A stretch of 64,000 nt of DNA from positions 310,001 to 374,000 of the forward strand of contig JARFXO010000001.1 in NCBI GenBank assembly GCA_029194665.1, given 5' to 3'. Below the pieces are notes generated by a model. That model was not told where the DNA came from and searched no databases. It saw only the letters and a program-made list of their open reading frames with translations. The position numbers and the translations under genes were made by a program. Within the stretch, counting starts at the first letter, position 1, and each line of letters starts with the position of its first letter. Shown piece after piece: positions 1 through 8,861 of the stretch. This stretch comes from Nitrospira sp. (GTDB taxonomy: Bacteria; Nitrospirota; Nitrospiria; Nitrospirales; Nitrospiraceae).

Positions 1-386
1 CGGTGGAGCGGAACCACGTTTTGATGAGGGCCTTCACGTTCTTCGACGAGTCTCGACACGCCCAACAACTCGGGGTGAATCCCGTCATAGCGAATCGCCG
101 TGATATGCGCATACCGATGGTGGCCGGCCAGGATCGACAGCAGCAAGGTCGCGAGCAGCGCGCGTTTATCCGACGCGTGGGTGCTCTGGTAGGCCAGCGG
201 GCAATCGGCCACCCACGCCTCGAATACGCCGCTCACTTTGAGAAATTCGATGAAGAATGGCAACTGGCCGAGCGGCGTGACGGCTGCGGCCGGATCCCAC
301 TCGACGTGGATTCGCCCCCCCCCGAACGTACCGAGTGCGATCGCCCCGTTCGGTCCTGCCAAGGCCTTGCGTGGTGCTTCACCCAT
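1..386 (-). CDS. IS1380-family-like transposase, N-terminal part (partial)
   Basis: The minus frame is open from an ATG at 386 to the window edge, about 128 codons without a stop. The N-terminus reads MGEAPRKALAGPNGAIA, followed by GGGRIHVEWDPAA and, further on, LLLSILAGHHRYAHITAIR and ELLGVSRLVEERE. The AGHHRYAHI-type motif and the GxRI-hV opening are typical of the N-terminal region of IS1380-type DDE transposases. The catalytic residues lie beyond the edge. Family assignment is by motif recognition; another IS4-superfamily group is possible. Confidence 0.65.
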   Translation of the reverse strand, partial: MGEAPRKALAGPNGAIALGTFGGGRIHVEWDPAAAVTPLGQLPFFIEFLKVSGVFEAWVADCPLAYQSTHASDKRALLATLLLSILAGHHRYAHITAIRYDGIHPELLGVSRLVEEREGPHQNVVPLH

Positions 387-480
387 TGGGTGACTCCCTT
401 CGTACCAGGCAATGTGCTGCCTATCCGCTGCCAGCAAGGCTATCCCGGAGCAGGCCGATGCTTCAACTGCCGTTTATGGG
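1..480 (-). mobile_element. IS1380-like insertion sequence, partial (5' end; runs off the left edge)
   Basis: The stretch carries the start of a transposase on the minus strand and extends beyond the window. Its right boundary is set at 480 because similarity to the 5' end of the ligase gene (positions 4143-4180) runs up to 481 and stops there, and the element would then begin with CCCATAAACGG on the minus strand. The other end and the target duplication are outside the window, so the boundary is inferred from one side only. Confidence 0.55.
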
Positions 481-517
481 TTCAAAGGCGGATGTAGAGG
501 GGGTAAACGGATTTCAT
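481..517 (-). pseudogene. 5' fragment of a second GNAT/acyl-CoA ligase gene, cut by the IS
   Basis: On the minus strand this stretch starts with ATG and encodes MKSVYPLYIRL before a stop. The intact ligase gene at 4180 starts MRSVRPLYIPPLKADH, and the DNA matches over about 36 bases with a few substitutions and one missing base (ACATCCGCC against ACATTCCGCC). Similarity ends exactly where the IS1380-like element is inferred to begin. It is best read as the first codons of a paralogous gene destroyed by IS insertion; the rest of that copy is not in the window. Confidence 0.5.
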
Positions 518-533
518 CGCGCTCAGGGCGTTA

Positions 534-1440
534 TAGCTAAGCCTACAGTTACTGATAGACACGGGGTGCACGTCTGGGCGATCCTGTGCGCATGAGATGC
601 TCAGTAGATGTGCGCCAACGGGTGGTGGATTTTGTACGACGTGGTGGCAGCAAGGCGGAGGCGGCTCCAGGTGGGCGAGGCGAGCGTGTACCGGTGGCTC
701 AAACCCGGTGGGCTGACACATAAGCGCCCTGGGCCCAAAACTGCTCACAAACTGGATTGGGAGGCCATGCGGCGTCATGTTACCACACATGAGGACCTGA
801 CACAGGCGGAAGCGGCTCGGCATTTCGGGGTCTCGCGCCATTGCATCTGGCACGCGCTCCACAAGATGGGATGGACCCGGAAAAAAAACGACCGGCTACA
901 AAGAACGTAGCCCGCTGCAACGAAGAAGGTTTCTGCGTCTTCGGGAGCGGTACATTCGTCGCGGCCTGCAGCTCGTGCCTGTCGATGAGTGCGGCTTCGC
1001 GCCTTCCGTGACTCGCCGCTATGGGTATGCACCCAGGGGACAGCGCGTGTACGGCCTGACGTCAGGGCATAGAAGACCTCGCACCTCGCAGATCGCCGCC
1101 CGCATCGGGCCAGATTTTGCAGAACCCTGCCTCTTCGAAGGCACGTGCGATGCCGCGGTGTTCAACGCCTGGCTCAAAACAAGGCTGTGCCCGCGGCTGA
1201 CCCGCGAGCACCTGATCATCATGGACAACGCGGCCTTTCACAAATCTTCGGAAACGGCGCAACTCATCGAGCATACCGGCGCCACGCTGCTGTTTTTGCC
1301 ACCCTATTCGCCCGACCTGAACCCCATCGAGCACGACTTCGCCGCGCTCAAGAAACACCGGGAATATCAGGAAACCGCTTCCATCGACCAGATTGTGAAG
1401 GCCTATCAATGATTATCGGCTTGGCCATAGAGCTTCGGTA
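534..1440 (+). mobile_element. IS630-family element, degenerate
   Basis: The limits are proposed from TA dinucleotides (IS630/Tc1 elements target TA) at 532-533 or 534-535 and at 1439-1440, next to weakly similar inverted ends (GCTAAGCCTA on the left, CCGAAGCTCTA on the complement of the right). The transposase inside is frameshifted, so the copy is probably inactive. The right end overlaps the 3' end of the ligase gene on the other strand. The ends are low confidence; the family is clear from the transposase. Confidence 0.45.
592..1412 (+). pseudogene. IS630-family transposase, two frameshifts
   Basis: Three overlapping frames together make one IS630-type transposase. Frame one begins at ATG 592 (MRCSVDVRQRVVDFVRRGGSKAEAA) and fails near 665. 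The second frame runs to 910 and holds the helix-turn-helix (SVYRWLK; AEAARHFGVSRHCIWHALHKMGWTRKK). The third frame continues from an A-run at about 880-888 to the stop at 1412 and holds the DDE catalytic core: PVDECGF, IIMDNAAFHKS and FLPPYSPDLNPIEHDF. The shift at the A-run could be programmed, as in some IS630 relatives, but the first shift looks like a small deletion. Overall a decayed copy. Confidence 0.75.
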
Positions 1441-4180
1441 GAGGTGAGTCGGCATGATTGATTCGTATCCTCGCATCCACGATGCGGCAGCCTTGGCCCG
1501 GTGGAAGGGCGAAGATCGGATTCAAGTCGAGCCCGCTGATCTCCGGAATTTCTTCAACGAGACGAGATACCCGCAGCAACGTCTCTTCCAAGGCTTCAAG
1601 ATCGGCCGATGGATGTCCTCGATAGCCGGTAAGCAGCCGATAGCCTTTGATTCCACGGATCATCTCTACGGCGTCACGGTCGGTGAGCGGCGTGATGCGG
1701 AACTGGACATCGCCAAGAATCTCTACGTGGATCCCACCGAGACCGAACGCGATCAAGGGGCCGAATAGGGGATCGTCAGTGACTCCGATCATCACTTCCA
1801 CGCCACCGGTGACCATCGGCTGCACGAGTGCTCCTTCCATGGCATCGAGCCGGCCGGTCTCGGCGAGTCGCGTTTTCATCGAGTCAAACGCTCTGCGAAC
1901 CGCCTCTTCGTTCGTGAGATTCAACTGCACGCCGTCGATCTCAGTTTTGTGCACGATCTGATGTGAGGCTAGTTTGACGGCGACCGGATAGCCGGCCTGC
2001 CTTGCCAAGGCTGCTGCTTCGTCGGCCGTCCTCGCCACTCCGCCAGGCTGAACAGGGAGTCTCATCGCACTCAGGACGTTTCGTGTTTCTTCTGTCGTCA
2101 ACCAGCCGGCTCCGCGGCGCGCAAGACCGGTCGCACAGATTTTTCGTGCGACTGAAAGATCAAGATCATCGAAGTCGGGCACCATCCCAGGCCGTCGTTG
2201 CCGCCATTCCACGTAAGAAGCCGCTTTGCTGAGCACCAGTGCAGGGATCTCCGGCAAGTGGTAGGTCGGAATGGTTTCAGTTTGGCAATGAAACGTACGC
2301 TCCATATCACCTTCCGCCATCCAACTGAGCAGCACGGGCTTGGCCTCCGCGCCTGCTCTGCGACCCGTATCAATTCCAGCCAGAATGCCGTGGGCGATGC
2401 CGGCTGTGTCCGCCACAGTCACGGACACATACAGGATGATCAACGCGTCGACCTCGTCTGCCGAGAGCACGGTTTCGATCGCCTTCGCGTACTGATCCGG
2501 TGTGGCCGATGCGATGAGATCCACAGGATTGTTTAGGGCGGCGGCGGCCGGAAGAAAGGAGGCGAGAGACGCTTTGGTCCGGGCCGATAGTTCCGGAACC
2601 ACCAAGGTGCCTGCCTCACAGGCGTCCGTGCAGAGGATGGCGGGTCCTCCGGCATTCGTGATGATGCCGACTCGGCGTCCAGGCGGGAGCGGTTGAGCCG
2701 CGAGTCCGGTTGCCAGCACCAACATGTCATCGAGCGTCTCGGCGCGAATGACACCGGCTTGGCGAAACAACGCTTCAACGGCCACATCACTCGCCGCAAG
2801 GGCCGCCGTATGTGAACTGGCGGCACGTCTCCCTGATTGGGTGCGTCCCGCTTTGACTGCAACGATAGGCTTACGGTGACTCACCCTCCGTGCGATGCGG
2901 GCGAAGCGGCGAGGGTTGCCGAATGATTCTACGTACAAGAGGATCACATCGGTCGCAGGGTCTTCCTCCCAATATTGGAGGAGATCGTTGGTCGAAACAT
3001 CGGCCTTATTGCCGACGCTGACGAACGATGAAATGCCGAGCTGGACGCGACGCGCTCCGGCGAGGGTGGCAAGGCCCAACGCGCCGCTTTGCGACGACAT
3101 CGCTACTCGGCCTTGAGGCGGAAACAGCGAGGTAAAAGTGGCATTGAGCCTGACGGTCGGATCCGTGTTCAATATTCCGAAACAATTGGGGCCGATCATG
3201 CGCATGCCGTGCTGTCGGACTTTCGCGACCAACTGCCGCTGAAGGGTCGATCCCTCTGAACCCACTTCCGCGAATCCAGCCGTAATGACGACGCAGGCCC
3301 TGATTCCTTTTGCGGCGCACTCATCGATCACAGACGATACGGAGTCTCGCGGGACGGCAATGACGGCAAGCTCGATTGGTTCGGTGATCGCGTGCAATGA
3401 GGGGAAGACGTTGATTCCGGCGATTTCGGTCGCGTGAGGGTTCACAGGATATACGGCACCTCGAAACCGATTGGTCGTCAGCGCTTCGAGGAGACGATAC
3501 CCGATACTTGTTGGATCGCGTGAGGCCCCGATCACCGCTACCGACTGCGGGTGGAAAAACGGTCGGAGGGAGGCGGTCGTGGCGATGCGTTCTCGTACTT
3601 CCGCGCGGGCCACAGTGACTTCCGTTGGAATCAGCGACAATTCCACTTCCATATCTTCGCCTTCGTAGCCTTCATGAGTGGCAAACCCCGATTCACGAAA
3701 GACTTCTCGCATGGCCAGATTTTCAGCATGGGTTACGGCCCAAAGGTGGGTAAATCCATAGCGGATGGCCGACAGGGCAAGCCGTTCGAGAAGCAGAGTG
3801 CCTAGGCCTTTTCCATGGAAAGCATCATCCACGGCCATGGCCACCTCTGCCGTGTGCTCGTCCTTCGCCCAGTAGGAACCTGCGGCAATAATGCGTGGTT
3901 CTCCCTCCCATGCTCGTGTCACGATCAACGTGAGCTGGGAACGGGGATTGGAGGAATCACACAGGCTTGCGACAGCGTCGGCTGACGGCATGCTTTCCGA
4001 AAAGAACCGGTGACGTCTCGACTCGGGTGACAAGCGGTAGACGAACTGTTGCAACAGCGTCGCATCAGCCGGCTCAGCCGTCCGGATGGCGGCGGTCGTT
4101 CCATCGCGCAGGATGAGCGAGCCGGACACGACATGATCGGCCTTCAAAGGCGGAATGTAGAGAGGGCGAACGGATCTCAT
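1406..4180 (-). CDS. GNAT acetyltransferase / ADP-forming acyl-CoA synthetase fusion
   Basis: 924 residues. Residues 20-190 form a GNAT N-acetyltransferase domain with the acetyl-CoA loop HGKGLG near 122-127. Then come a CoA-binding Rossmann domain (SVAVIGASRDP near 214), succinyl-CoA-ligase-like domains (SSQSGALG; catalytic-type histidine in SSHTAALAAS near 457) and a C-terminal ATP-grasp domain. Related fusions are either protein lysine acetyltransferases (Pat) or ADP-forming acetate-CoA ligases; retention of the phosphohistidine-type residue argues that ligase chemistry is intact. Start ATG 4180 is chosen because the protein opens MRSVRPLYIPP, shared with the fragment at 517; an in-frame ATG lies at 4183 and a longer frame would overlap the upstream gene. 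The last about ten residues and the stop appear to come from the adjacent IS630 end. It is the last gene of a minus-strand run. Confidence 0.85.
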   Translation of the reverse strand: MRSVRPLYIPPLKADHVVSGSLILRDGTTAAIRTAEPADATLLQQFVYRLSPESRRHRFFSESMPSADAVASLCDSSNPRSQLTLIVTRAWEGEPRIIAAGSYWAKDEHTAEVAMAVDDAFHGKGLGTLLLERLALSAIRYGFTHLWAVTHAENLAMREVFRESGFATHEGYEGEDMEVELSLIPTEVTVARAEVRERIATTASLRPFFHPQSVAVIGASRDPTSIGYRLLEALTTNRFRGAVYPVNPHATEIAGINVFPSLHAITEPIELAVIAVPRDSVSSVIDECAAKGIRACVVITAGFAEVGSEGSTLQRQLVAKVRQHGMRMIGPNCFGILNTDPTVRLNATFTSLFPPQGRVAMSSQSGALGLATLAGARRVQLGISSFVSVGNKADVSTNDLLQYWEEDPATDVILLYVESFGNPRRFARIARRVSHRKPIVAVKAGRTQSGRRAASSHTAALAASDVAVEALFRQAGVIRAETLDDMLVLATGLAAQPLPPGRRVGIITNAGGPAILCTDACEAGTLVVPELSARTKASLASFLPAAAALNNPVDLIASATPDQYAKAIETVLSADEVDALIILYVSVTVADTAGIAHGILAGIDTGRRAGAEAKPVLLSWMAEGDMERTFHCQTETIPTYHLPEIPALVLSKAASYVEWRQRRPGMVPDFDDLDLSVARKICATGLARRGAGWLTTEETRNVLSAMRLPVQPGGVARTADEAAALARQAGYPVAVKLASHQIVHKTEIDGVQLNLTNEEAVRRAFDSMKTRLAETGRLDAMEGALVQPMVTGGVEVMIGVTDDPLFGPLIAFGLGGIHVEILGDVQFRITPLTDRDAVEMIRGIKGYRLLTGYRGHPSADLEALEETLLRVSRLVEEIPEISGLDLNPIFALPPGQGCRIVDARIRINHADSPLPKLYGQADNH

Positions 4181-4191
4181 CATACGTGTAT

Positions 4192-5349
4192 CTAAAACCC
4201 CAACCATTGGGGTTTCAGTATCAAAACGAGGCCCAAACTTAGCATCACCGCGCCACCGGTCAGTTTCAACCAACGACCGGCACGTTCCTGCAACTTTCTT
4301 CGACTCAACGTGACCACCGCAATCGTCACCATGAGGCTATCATCAAGAATATAGGCCAGGTTATACAACCCGAGATAACCATAGTATTCCCATGTCGGCA
4401 ACTGCTGCATCGTGAGAATCTGTGTGTAGAGCGCAGGGAATCCGGCTGTACAGAGCAATTCAATCGTATTCACCAGGCAGGCCAGGACAATGACACCTGC
4501 TATTGCACCGGTGAGGTGTTCGGCTTGAAGGATGCGCCGGATGTGGGCGTAGAGTCCGGGCTTCGCGGACTCGGGGATACTCAGCGAAATGCCTCGATGG
4601 AGAGCAAAGAAATCTTTTACATTCACCACTCCCATGAAGAATGCGATGCCCCCCAGTCCAATTTGCACGGCCCGTGAGAGGCCGATCAGAAGAAACATAT
4701 TGAGCCAAGCGGCCATGAAGGCGAAGTAGAACAACCCACTCACAGCGACGAATATGCCCGCGATGAGCGCCATCTTCCGTCGATCTCGTAGATTGACCAG
4801 CAGCGACAGGAGAAAAAGCAGGACCCACATGGCGCAAGGATTGAAGCCGTCAAGTAGGCCGATGAGAACGGTGAATAGGGGAAGACCCAGCTCGTGAACG
4901 CGAAGTCGGCCGAACCATCCCGTCTCAATACCCTCGACAGATGGATGCGAGATGACGCCTGCTGCATTCTGGTCCAGCTTGGCGCGAATCTCAGTTCCAG
5001 TCGTGTCGGATGAGTGAAATCCGACGATCACCTCTGTGCCGATGAGAAATGTCGGCACACCGATGGTGGTGATGCCTCGGTCCTTCGCCAATGCTGCCAG
5101 TCGCTGCCGTCCAGCCGAGTCCGTAGCGATGTCGTAGAGGGCAATGTGAAGCGACGGGCGCTCACGCCGAAGGTCGTCGAGAAAGACCTTCGCGGCTTCG
5201 CAATGGGGACATCCGGCTCGAATGAACACCGCAATGTCCGGGTTCCTTTCCTCAGACCAAGCGCTTGCCCCTCCGCAGAGAAGAATGACGAAGAAATGAG
5301 TAGCAAGTCGACGAAGGAACCGCAGCCAAGCTGTACGCTGAGAAGACAC
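4192..5349 (-). CDS. thioredoxin-like domain fused to DsbD/CcdA-like membrane protein
   Basis: 385 residues. The N-terminus is a hydrophobic signal segment (residues 14-31), followed by a thioredoxin/glutaredoxin-like domain with a CPHC redox motif at Cys47-Cys50 and a cis-proline (GVPTFLIG). After about residue 150 the protein has six or seven membrane segments with NPCAMW in the first, a pattern of the DsbD/CcdA family that carries electrons across the membrane. It probably moves reducing equivalents to periplasmic thiols or to cytochrome c maturation; the partner is not shown. It lies a few bases downstream of the cytochrome c gene and upstream of the ligase fusion, all on the minus strand. 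Exact substrate unknown. Confidence 0.8.
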   Translation of the reverse strand: MSSQRTAWLRFLRRLATHFFVILLCGGASAWSEERNPDIAVFIRAGCPHCEAAKVFLDDLRRERPSLHIALYDIATDSAGRQRLAALAKDRGITTIGVPTFLIGTEVIVGFHSSDTTGTEIRAKLDQNAAGVISHPSVEGIETGWFGRLRVHELGLPLFTVLIGLLDGFNPCAMWVLLFLLSLLVNLRDRRKMALIAGIFVAVSGLFYFAFMAAWLNMFLLIGLSRAVQIGLGGIAFFMGVVNVKDFFALHRGISLSIPESAKPGLYAHIRRILQAEHLTGAIAGVIVLACLVNTIELLCTAGFPALYTQILTMQQLPTWEYYGYLGLYNLAYILDDSLMVTIAVVTLSRRKLQERAGRWLKLTGGAVMLSLGLVLILKPQWLGF

Positions 5350-5354
5350 CTACT

Positions 5355-5714
5355 CTAACTGATAATATCCGGTGGTGACACGGATCGGATATACGACAGC
5401 ACATCCAGCATTTGTTGATCAGTCAGTTTGCCGCGAAAGCTGTGCATGGGGCTGAACAACACTCCGTTCGAAATGGCCACAAGCAGTTCCCAATCCGTCT
5501 TCGAACGACTGCTCTGAGATCGAAGGTTGGCCGGCCGGACAATGAGATCCTGGCTGTCCGGGCCATTTCCATCCAGTTTGGCCCCATGGCAACGGAGACA
5601 CTGTTGCTCATAGACGATCTGTCCGGTTTTCGAATCCCCTCGGATCACTTGAGCAAAGACGACCGAGGTCAGCGCGGATATGAGCATGAACGCAGCGATC
5701 AGTATCTTTTCCAT
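5355..5714 (-). CDS. small periplasmic c-type cytochrome
   Basis: 119 residues with an N-terminal signal peptide (MEKILIAAFMLISALTSVVF, cleavage near AQ22) and one haem c site, CLRCH at Cys39-His43. A later methionine (SPMHSFRGK) is a plausible sixth ligand, followed by a typical C-terminal helix (MLDVLSYIRSVS). It is a class I monohaem cytochrome for periplasmic electron transfer. Start ATG 5714 is preferred over an ATG 36 bases upstream because AAAGGA lies seven bases before it. It sits directly upstream of the thioredoxin-DsbD gene, which could help keep its haem-site cysteines reduced (inference). Confidence 0.85.
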   Translation of the reverse strand: MEKILIAAFMLISALTSVVFAQVIRGDSKTGQIVYEQQCLRCHGAKLDGNGPDSQDLIVRPANLRSQSSRSKTDWELLVAISNGVLFSPMHSFRGKLTDQQMLDVLSYIRSVSPPDIIS

Positions 5715-5725
5715 GTTCAATCCTT

Positions 5726-6583
5726 TCATCTCAAGACGAGGACCGGACAAGTCACGTGATGCACGACGGCATGGGACACACTCCCCAAGAGGAAACGAGA
5801 AATCCCCTTGCGCCCATGGGAGGTCACGACCACCAAATCCCTACCCTTCGCCTCCTGTTCAATCACCGATGCCGGATTACCCGTGGCGACCTTCGTGCTC
5901 ACCGTATAGCGAGGGTTGAAGAGTTTGGCGGCGGTCGAATTGACGAGTTCCTCCGCATAGCGCTCCGCGCCCTCCCACCATGTTCCGGTTCCCAGCGCGT
6001 CATATGGATCGTTTACTCCGATCGGAGTGAGGGCATGAAGCACACAGAGCTCCGTGGGATCGGCAAAGGGATGTTGTGTAAGCCATTTCGCGATTCGGTC
6101 GGCGTCGTCTCGGTCCTCGATCGCGACGAGCACCCGCTGAACCTTGCGAGCAGCTCCTCGCACGATCAGGACAGGTCTGGAGCCATGGAGAAGCACACGA
6201 TGAGACACGCTTCCAAGCACAACCTCGGAAAGACGACTTCGTCCACGCACGCCTACGACAATCAAGTCGGCTGAGAGGTTGTCGGCGCTGTCGAGGATGA
6301 GCTGAGCGGGACTGCCGATTTCGTTCACCTTCCTGATCGGCGTCACCTCGGCCGGTACCATAGCTGCGGCGCGTTCCAGTAGTTGGCGTCCCGAATCGAC
6401 CATCGCATTGCGGAAATCGTCGTACCCTTGCACGTTGCTCGCTTGGGCCACGAACGGATGCTTCAAAATCCCCAAATCGACGCCATGGACTATTGTGACG
6501 TCGGTCGGATGATAGAGTTGAAACGTCTGGGTGACTGCAGCGAACGCCTGATCCGACCAATCGACGCCGATGACGACTCTCAT
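5726..6583 (-). CDS. universal stress protein, two UspA domains
   Basis: 285 residues in two tandem Usp domains (about 1-145 and 146-285). Each ends with the ATP-binding signature GxxGx9GS: VGVRGRSRLSEVVLGSVSH in the first and SHGRKGISRFLLGSVSH in the second. Domains of this type bind ATP and act in stress survival; the molecular target is not predictable. Start ATG 6583 is selected over 6604 because GGAGG precedes it at normal spacing and MRVVIGVDWSD is the family's usual opening. It sits between the phosphoribosyltransferase and cytochrome genes on the same strand, in a run headed by Hsp20. Confidence 0.9.
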   Translation of the reverse strand: MRVVIGVDWSDQAFAAVTQTFQLYHPTDVTIVHGVDLGILKHPFVAQASNVQGYDDFRNAMVDSGRQLLERAAAMVPAEVTPIRKVNEIGSPAQLILDSADNLSADLIVVGVRGRSRLSEVVLGSVSHRVLLHGSRPVLIVRGAARKVQRVLVAIEDRDDADRIAKWLTQHPFADPTELCVLHALTPIGVNDPYDALGTGTWWEGAERYAEELVNSTAAKLFNPRYTVSTKVATGNPASVIEQEAKGRDLVVVTSHGRKGISRFLLGSVSHAVVHHVTCPVLVLR

Positions 6584-6607
6584 GGCATGATCCTCCCAGC
6601 CCAAGCG

Positions 6608-7276
6608 CTATACGGAGGACCGCGACCTCTCGCGCATCCCTTCCTCTGCCAAGTTCAAGTACTCCACCACATCGTGATCGCTGACCTGAGCAAAGTCGAT
6701 ATAGTGGGTACCCACAGCCAAAAACGGGTCCGGTGTGACAAGGACGACTAACTCATCCACTTGCGTGCGGGCCTCTCGGATGGTCTCTACCGGACCAACC
6801 GGAATGGCTCCAATCAGGCGGCCTGGTTTGAGATGTCTGATGGATTGAACGGACGCAAAGAACGTGGACCCGGTCGCGATTCCATCATCCACGAGAATCA
6901 CGATACGGTCGGTGAGCGTGGGTAATCGCCGGCCTTGTCGATAGAGGTGCTCCCGCCGAACGATCTCCTGCTGCTGCACCTGAATAGACGTCTGGATGTC
7001 AGGTCGTGAGAGGTGAAACGCGGCCATCGCCTCGGGATTCAAGAACACAGTCCCTGTCTCTGCCACCGCCCCTAATGCATACTCGGGATTATCAGGTGCT
7101 CCCAGCTTTCGAGCGATAAAGACGTCCAACGGAAGATGCAGTCCTACGCTCAGTTGATACCCGACTGCCACACCGCCGCTTGGAAGCGCTAAGATAATGG
7201 CTGCCGGCTCGTCACGATACCGAATCAATCGTTCGACGAGCCGCCGACCCGCTTCTTCGCGATTCCTAAATGCCAT
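6608..7276 (-). CDS. phosphoribosyltransferase-family protein
   Basis: 222 residues. The type I phosphoribosyltransferase signature VILVDDGIATGST lies near residues 118-130, and an early ALPSGGVAVGY loop matches this group. Proteins of this kind often sit beside stress genes (Usp, Hsp20) in Nitrospira and proteobacteria, and the true substrate is unknown. Start ATG 7276 (MAFRNREEAG) is preferred to a GTG 15 bases upstream. A coupled minus-strand run with the universal stress protein is likely (25-base gap). Confidence 0.85.
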   Translation of the reverse strand: MAFRNREEAGRRLVERLIRYRDEPAAIILALPSGGVAVGYQLSVGLHLPLDVFIARKLGAPDNPEYALGAVAETGTVFLNPEAMAAFHLSRPDIQTSIQVQQQEIVRREHLYRQGRRLPTLTDRIVILVDDGIATGSTFFASVQSIRHLKPGRLIGAIPVGPVETIREARTQVDELVVLVTPDPFLAVGTHYIDFAQVSDHDVVEYLNLAEEGMRERSRSSV

Positions 7277-7309
7277 GTGTCTCTTTTCCACTCATTGAAG
7301 TTCATAGGC

Positions 7310-7462
7310 CTACATCAAACCGCTTGTTACGCTCACTCCGATCAAGAACATCGTCAAAACGATCAGGATGGCCGTGAGGAGCAGGTGGTGCTGCGGCCTT
7401 GCCTCATTCTGATTCCAATGGACTTCCCATGGAATTTCGAGGTAACGCGGATGACGAAACAT
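7310..7462 (-). CDS. 50-residue single-span membrane protein
   Basis: Start ATG 7462 has a very strong ribosome binding site (AAAAGGAGG, eight bases upstream). The protein opens MFRHPRYLEIPWEVHWNQNE and ends with one hydrophobic segment (LLLTAILIVLTMFLIGVSV) and a short tail. No family is recognised. It lies between hsp20 and the phosphoribosyltransferase gene on the same strand, so it is probably part of the same stress-induced transcript. The strong initiation site is the main reason to accept it. Confidence 0.65.
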   Translation of the reverse strand: MFRHPRYLEIPWEVHWNQNEARPQHHLLLTAILIVLTMFLIGVSVTSGLM

Positions 7463-7502
7463 AATGCCCTCCTTTTCCCGATGAAAGCCGGGGGTTGAAG
7501 GT

Positions 7503-7973
7503 TCAGGCAACTTTCACTTCGATCGCTTTGGGCTTGGCCTTCTCCGACTTTGGAAGATGGACTTTCAACACGCCATCTTTGTATTCGGCATTGACCTTGG
7601 ACCCATCGGCGTCTTCGGGAAGGACAAAGCTCCGCATAAAGCTGCCGTACGCCCGTTCCACGCGATGATACTTCTTGCCCTTTTCTTCCTTCTCGTATTT
7701 CCGTTCGCCGCTGATGGCAAGGACATCGTCATGGACGTTGATCTTGATCTCTTCTTTCGTCATTTCGGGCACTTCCGCTTTGATGACATACTCCTTCTCG
7801 TCTTCCAAGATATCCACCAGCGGCGACCACTCCGCGACAGTGATGGCTTCCTTCTTGTCCCCGGTAGAAACCGGTGTACGACCGAAGAAGCTTGAGAGTC
7901 GTTTCTCCATCTCTTCGAGTTCCTTGAACGGGTTCCATCGAGTCGTCGGTTCCCATCTTGTCAATCCGCTCAT
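7503..7973 (-). CDS. Hsp20-family small heat shock protein
   Basis: 156 residues with an alpha-crystallin domain from about 50 to 150: [20 protein letters not shown], then [19 protein letters not shown] and the closing [10 protein letters not shown]. The N-terminal arm opens [20 protein letters not shown], common in environmental Hsp20 proteins. It is an ATP-independent holdase that binds unfolding proteins in the cytoplasm. Start ATG 7973 is fixed by AGAAGGAGG upstream; a longer in-frame ATG at 8102 lacks such a site. It heads the minus-strand stress run. Confidence 0.93.
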   Translation of the reverse strand: MSGLTRWEPTTRWNPFKELEEMEKRLSSFFGRTPVSTGDKKEAITVAEWSPLVDILEDEKEYVIKAEVPEMTKEEIKINVHDDVLAISGERKYEKEEKGKKYHRVERAYGSFMRSFVLPEDADGSKVNAEYKDGVLKVHLPKSEKAKPKAIEVKVA

Positions 7974-8861
7974 AACCAGTGCCTCCTTCTTCTGTAGTTT
8001 CTGAAGCCTGTCGTCAATCCGATGCCGCTGCATCGATGGTGCCAAGATCTCACGCTCGTACAGGGCCCTCTTGAAAACCGATACGTGAGATGGTTGGTGC
8101 ACGTCTCGCTCCCATGGAAAGGAGCGGGATCTGTGGCATTACGGGTCAAGTACTTGGGGACATCTGTTGCTTCTTTCTACATCACTGAGAGTGAACTTGT
8201 TCAAAGTCTTCCCGACCATTTCAACAATAGATCTTCCTAAGACCATATCGCTGCTTCATTCGGCGAAGATCAAATCACACGAGAAACAAAACGAGAGCGG
8301 AGGTAGGTCCAGAGAGCTGCTTGTGAAAGGTGGAGGTCTTGGAGGGGTTTTAGGCTTCCCGCTCCGTACCGGCGGGCTTGCTCACCACCCCCACACTTGA
8401 CCTCGATTCTCTCGACTGTTCCTCTCACCGAGGCCTCCGCTCACTTCTAAGGTAACCGTCTTCTATGAATAATCAATAGCCGATCGTCTGATCACCGACG
8501 CCTGTGTTGTGATCTGCACGAGAGCTGTTTGACAGCGCCATGGTTTGCACGGCTGACAGATCGTTCCTATCTTTTTGAGAGCGATGAGCAACGGATGTGC
8601 CGCAATCAGCGACGCTCAAGAACCATTTGAAGATAATGAGGGTGAGGCTGTCTTCGTTGCAAGCAGGATGGGCACTCAACAGCGTGTTAAGGATAAAGTC
8701 CTCAATACTGTGCGAGAGGCGGGGTATTGGATTGCAACAGTAGGTGATTTGATCATCATGTTGGCGTTTCAATTGTACGGACTCCTCACTAAGCAAGCCC
8801 TTCAGCGGCGCGCTGCTCTTGCTAGGCGTTTACCCGAGGGTCTACCATTGTACCCCCTGCC
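7974..8861. other. 888-bp stretch without a supported gene
   Basis: This is the space between hsp20 (leftward) and the interrupted kinase (rightward), so it should hold both promoters. A ten-base palindrome CAAGTACTTG lies at 8147-8156. Open frames here (for example plus 8575-8865 and minus 8473-8796) overlap each other, lack ribosome binding sites and have no recognisable domain. I cannot name a gene or a clear promoter in it. Confidence 0.5.

Noticed and set aside
8120..8156. Possible heat-shock (sigma-32 type) promoter for hsp20 on the minus strand
   Set aside because: CTTGACC and a CCC-containing box were seen, but the second box matches the consensus too poorly to claim.
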